From contig JBFWWW010000199.1 in assembly GCA_050245975.1 (NCBI GenBank), positions 1 through 6,917 on the forward strand: DNA of 6,917 nt. The letters are read 5' to 3'. The notes beneath the pieces were generated by a model. That model saw only the letters and a list, made by a program, of their open reading frames with translations, was not told the DNA's origin and did no database searches. The position numbers and the translations under genes were made by a program. The stretch's first letter is position 1. The number at the start of each line of letters is the position of its first letter. The DNA is from JBFWWW01 sp050245975. GTDB taxonomy: Bacteria > Pseudomonadota > Alphaproteobacteria > Rhizobiales > Hyphomicrobiaceae. Shown here piece by piece: positions 5,328-6,917 of the stretch.

Positions 5328-5357
5328 TGGTATACGGTATGCCACATTGCAATGCAA
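5328..5357 (-). promoter_or_regulatory. Promoter with overlapping 17-bp operator-like palindrome
   Basis: On the minus strand TTGCAT (5357-5352) and TATACC (5334-5329) are 17 bases apart, placing the start about 50 bases before the small gene. TGGTATACGGTATGCCA (5328-5344) is a palindrome around position 5336 with seven of eight pairs perfect and one T/G mismatch. It covers the -10 box and half the spacer. A second palindrome, CATTGCAATG (5345-5354), directly adjoins it and runs into the -35 box. Palindromes with a GTATAC-type core are common operators of GntR-family repressors; no such regulator is in view. Confidence 0.5.
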
Positions 5358-5446
5358 CAATCGTTACTGCGCCGCATCCTTGCTATGCGGTGGGCGCAAG
5401 GCTCGCTGTTGGCGGGCCCGCGGGCTGTCCGGGCGGTCCGGTCCGT

Positions 5447-5460
5447 CATCCTCTAGGATG
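5447..5460 (+). promoter_or_regulatory. CATCCT/AGGATG inverted repeat before the acetyltransferase gene
   Basis: CATCCT and AGGATG are exact inverted repeats two bases apart, ending 25 bp before the GTG start. The repeat contains TAGGAT, a possible -10 box, but I see no matching -35 at the right distance. It could be a small operator or leader hairpin. Confidence 0.25.
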
Positions 5461-5485
5461 CCCGTCGTGACCGGAGGCCGCGCCT

Positions 5486-6043
5486 GTGCCCGACGACATC
5501 GCCATTCTCCGCTGGCTCGACCATCCCGATCCCGTTTCGGCCCGCCGGACCGTCGAGGACATCTTCTTTGCAGCCGCCGGGCGCACCTTTCCGGACCCGG
5601 GCGAGCGCGCCGCCTTCCTTGAACGCTGGCTCGGCCGCTACCTCGCCGTCGATGCGGACCACGCGTTCCTCGCGGTGACGGCAACCGGCGCGGTCGTCGG
5701 CTATCTCGTCGGCGCCCTCGACGATCCGTCGACCGCCGACCGCTTTGCCGACATTCCCTATTTCCGCGCCGACTTCCGCCACCTGTGTGCGCGCTTTCCC
5801 GCTCACCTCCACATCAACCTCGCCGAGACCGCGCGCAGCGCCGGCACCGGCAGCCGGCTCGTCGCGGCGTTCGCCGCCCATGCGGCATCCGCCGGCGCAC
5901 GCGGCGTGCACGTCGTCACCGCCGACGGCCACCGCAACGTCGGCTTCTACCGCCGCAACGGCTTCGCGCCGCGGGGCACAACGCTTTTCGGCTCGCGCCC
6001 TGTCGTCTTTCTGGGTCGCGACCTTCAACCGCCGTTGGCGTGA
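5486..6043 (+). CDS. GNAT family N-acetyltransferase
   Basis: A 185-residue enzyme expected to move an acetyl group from acetyl-CoA to an amine; the substrate is not evident. The GNAT core is clear. A strand (HAFLAVTATGAVVGYLVGAL, 59-78) leads to HLHINLAETARSAGTGSRLV (107-126), whose R-x-x-G-x-G (Arg117, Gly120, Gly122) forms the pyrophosphate-binding loop for CoA. Then follow a helix, the strand GVHVVTA (140-146), and NVGFYRRNGF (151-160), with Tyr155 where many family members have the general acid. The segment after residue 80 (PYFRADFRHLCARFPAHLHIN) resembles GNAT proteins with a long loop before the fourth strand. The GTG start has GGAGG (5473-5477) 8 bases ahead. The GMC oxidoreductase gene follows after 51 bp on the same strand. 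Confidence 0.9.
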   Translation: MPDDIAILRWLDHPDPVSARRTVEDIFFAAAGRTFPDPGERAAFLERWLGRYLAVDADHAFLAVTATGAVVGYLVGALDDPSTADRFADIPYFRADFRHLCARFPAHLHINLAETARSAGTGSRLVAAFAAHAASAGARGVHVVTADGHRNVGFYRRNGFAPRGTTLFGSRPVVFLGRDLQPPLA

Positions 6044-6063
6044 CGCCGCCGCAGCGCTAGGGT
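6035..6063 (+). promoter_or_regulatory. Candidate promoter of the GMC oxidoreductase gene
   Basis: TTGGCG (6035-6040) and TAGGGT (6058-6063) are 17 bases apart. In the Caulobacter housekeeping form this reads TTGGCGT, 14 bases, GCTAGGGT. It overlaps the end of the acetyltransferase gene and would start transcription about 25 bases before the GMC start codon. The match is partial, so co-transcription with the acetyltransferase remains possible. Confidence 0.3.
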
Positions 6064-6094
6064 CCGTCCAAAGACGAAAGGGGATGGAAGCGGC

Positions 6095-6917
6095 ATGACG
6101 GCGGATCTCGGCACCTACGACTATGTCATTGTCGGCGCCGGCTCGGCCGGATGCCTGCTCGCCAACCGCCTGTCGGCCGATCCCGCGAAACGCGTGCTGC
6201 TGCTCGAGGCCGGCCCGCCCGACGACTATCACTGGATCCACATCCCCGTCGGGTACCTCTACCTGATGGGCAATCCGCGCGCGGACTGGAACTACCGCAC
6301 GGCGGAGGAGCCCGGCCTCAACGGCCGCAGTCTCGCCTACCCGCGCGGCCGCGTGCTCGGCGGCTGTTCGTCCATCAACGGCATGATCTACATGCGCGGG
6401 CAGGCGCGCGACTACGACCAGTGGCGCCAGCTCGGCAATGTCGGCTGGTCGTGGGACGATGTGCTGCCGGACTTCAAGGCCCATGAGGACCAGTGGGCGA
6501 TCGAGCCCTCCGCCTTCGACGGCGTGCATGCGCGGGGCGGGGAGTGGCGCGTCGAGCTGGCGCGCATCCGCTGGGCCATCCTCGATGCCTTCCAGGAGGC
6601 GGCCGCCGAGGCCGGCATCCCCAGGACCGACGACTTCAACCGCGGCAACAACGAGGGCTGCGGCTACTTCCATGTCAACCAGAAGCGCGGCGTGCGCTGG
6701 AACACGTCGAAGGGCTTTCTGCGCCCGGTGGAGCACCGCCGCAATCTCGTCGTCGCCACCGAATCCGTCTGCGAGGCGCTGATGTTCGACTGGCGCCGCG
6801 CCACGGGTGTGCGCCTGCGCCAGCCCGAGGGGCGCGCCGTCGCGCATGCGTCGCGCGAGGTGATCCTGGCGTCGGGCTCCATCGGCTCGCCGCAGATCCT
6901 GCAGCTTTCCGGGGTCG
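6095..6917 (+). CDS. GMC family FAD-dependent oxidoreductase (choline/alcohol dehydrogenase type), N-terminal 274 codons, partial
   Basis: Flavoenzyme of the glucose-methanol-choline family, which oxidises alcohols to aldehydes; the right edge cuts the gene at about half its usual length of some 530-560 residues. The N-terminal FAD-binding fold is DYVIVGAGSAGCLLANRLS (9-27), with Gly14-x-Gly16-x-x-Gly19, and Glu38 in LLLEAG binds the ribose. GMC signature 1 runs GRVLGGCSSINGMIYMRG (85-102); choline dehydrogenase BetA has Ser where Cys91 stands here. GMC signature 2 (GSIGSPQILQLSGV, 261-274) ends exactly at the edge. The catalytic His pair lies beyond the window. The motifs fit BetA/AlkJ-like dehydrogenases, but the natural alcohol cannot be told, so no symbol is given. 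The ATG at 6095 has GGAAG 4 bases and AAAGGGG 11 bases ahead, and the FAD motif follows at the normal distance. Confidence 0.93.
   Translation, partial: MTADLGTYDYVIVGAGSAGCLLANRLSADPAKRVLLLEAGPPDDYHWIHIPVGYLYLMGNPRADWNYRTAEEPGLNGRSLAYPRGRVLGGCSSINGMIYMRGQARDYDQWRQLGNVGWSWDDVLPDFKAHEDQWAIEPSAFDGVHARGGEWRVELARIRWAILDAFQEAAAEAGIPRTDDFNRGNNEGCGYFHVNQKRGVRWNTSKGFLRPVEHRRNLVVATESVCEALMFDWRRATGVRLRQPEGRAVAHASREVILASGSIGSPQILQLSGV

Noticed and set aside
4337..5449. A 370-codon minus-strand open frame spanning two genes and two terminators
   Set aside because: It crosses strong bidirectional hairpins and opposes the Gly/His/Tyr-rich gene; its sequence is the complement of those repeats.
6084..6098. 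A four-codon open frame (ATG GAA GCG GCA TGA) overlapping the GMC start codon, as a possible leader peptide
   Set aside because: The G-rich ribosome-like sequence abuts its ATG too closely, and such a short frame is expected by chance.
5453..6847. A 464-codon open frame on the minus strand opposite the acetyltransferase and GMC genes
   Set aside because: The plus-strand frames carry clear GNAT and GMC motifs, while this one shows only repetitive Ala/Val/Arg/Glu composition.

Overview
The window is GC-rich and reads as a chromosomal stretch of an alphaproteobacterium, probably of the order Hyphomicrobiales. This is inferred from three things: the rhizobial style of the superoxide dismutase, a secreted Gly/His/Tyr-rich protein with a C-terminal block I recognise from that order, and a CtrA-like box. 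I see no phage, insertion sequence, CRISPR array, tRNA or rRNA. Genes are compact and most have clear Shine-Dalgarno sequences.

Layout from left to right. (1) The 5' two thirds of an iron-type superoxide dismutase gene on the minus strand runs off the left edge. (2) A small secreted protein with one EF-hand lies on the minus strand (618-893). (3) A gene-poor stretch of about 460 bp (894-1352) holds a perfect 12-bp hairpin, a GAACGC inverted repeat and a CtrA-like box. (4) A small predicted lipoprotein of unknown function is on the plus strand (1353-1718). (5) A three-gene minus-strand transcription unit reads from 4214 down to 1727: a cysteine hydrolase of the isochorismatase family, glutaryl-CoA dehydrogenase (gcdH), and a DUF2848 protein whose frame is broken by an apparent one-base deletion near 2302. 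The gaps are 31 and 22 bp. (6) Divergent from this unit is a secreted Gly/His/Tyr-rich protein (4391-4963), closed by two hairpin terminators in tandem. (7) A 74-residue protein (minus strand, 5047-5271) sits behind a promoter-like region overlaid by a 17-bp palindrome. (8) On the plus strand come a GNAT acetyltransferase (5486-6043) and the first 274 codons of a FAD-dependent GMC oxidoreductase, which runs off the right edge.

Functionally the central unit is catabolic. GcdH converts glutaryl-CoA to crotonyl-CoA at the end of lysine, tryptophan or aromatic breakdown. The cysteine hydrolase and the DUF2848 protein probably act on related small amides, esters or acids, but their substrates cannot be read from sequence. 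The window contains no clearly novel multi-gene defence or mobile system. The points most worth a second look are the frameshifted DUF2848 gene in its gcdH context, the operator-like palindrome at 5328-5344, the CtrA-like box at 1279-1295, and the low-complexity secreted protein. No database search could be run; family names rest on recognised motifs.
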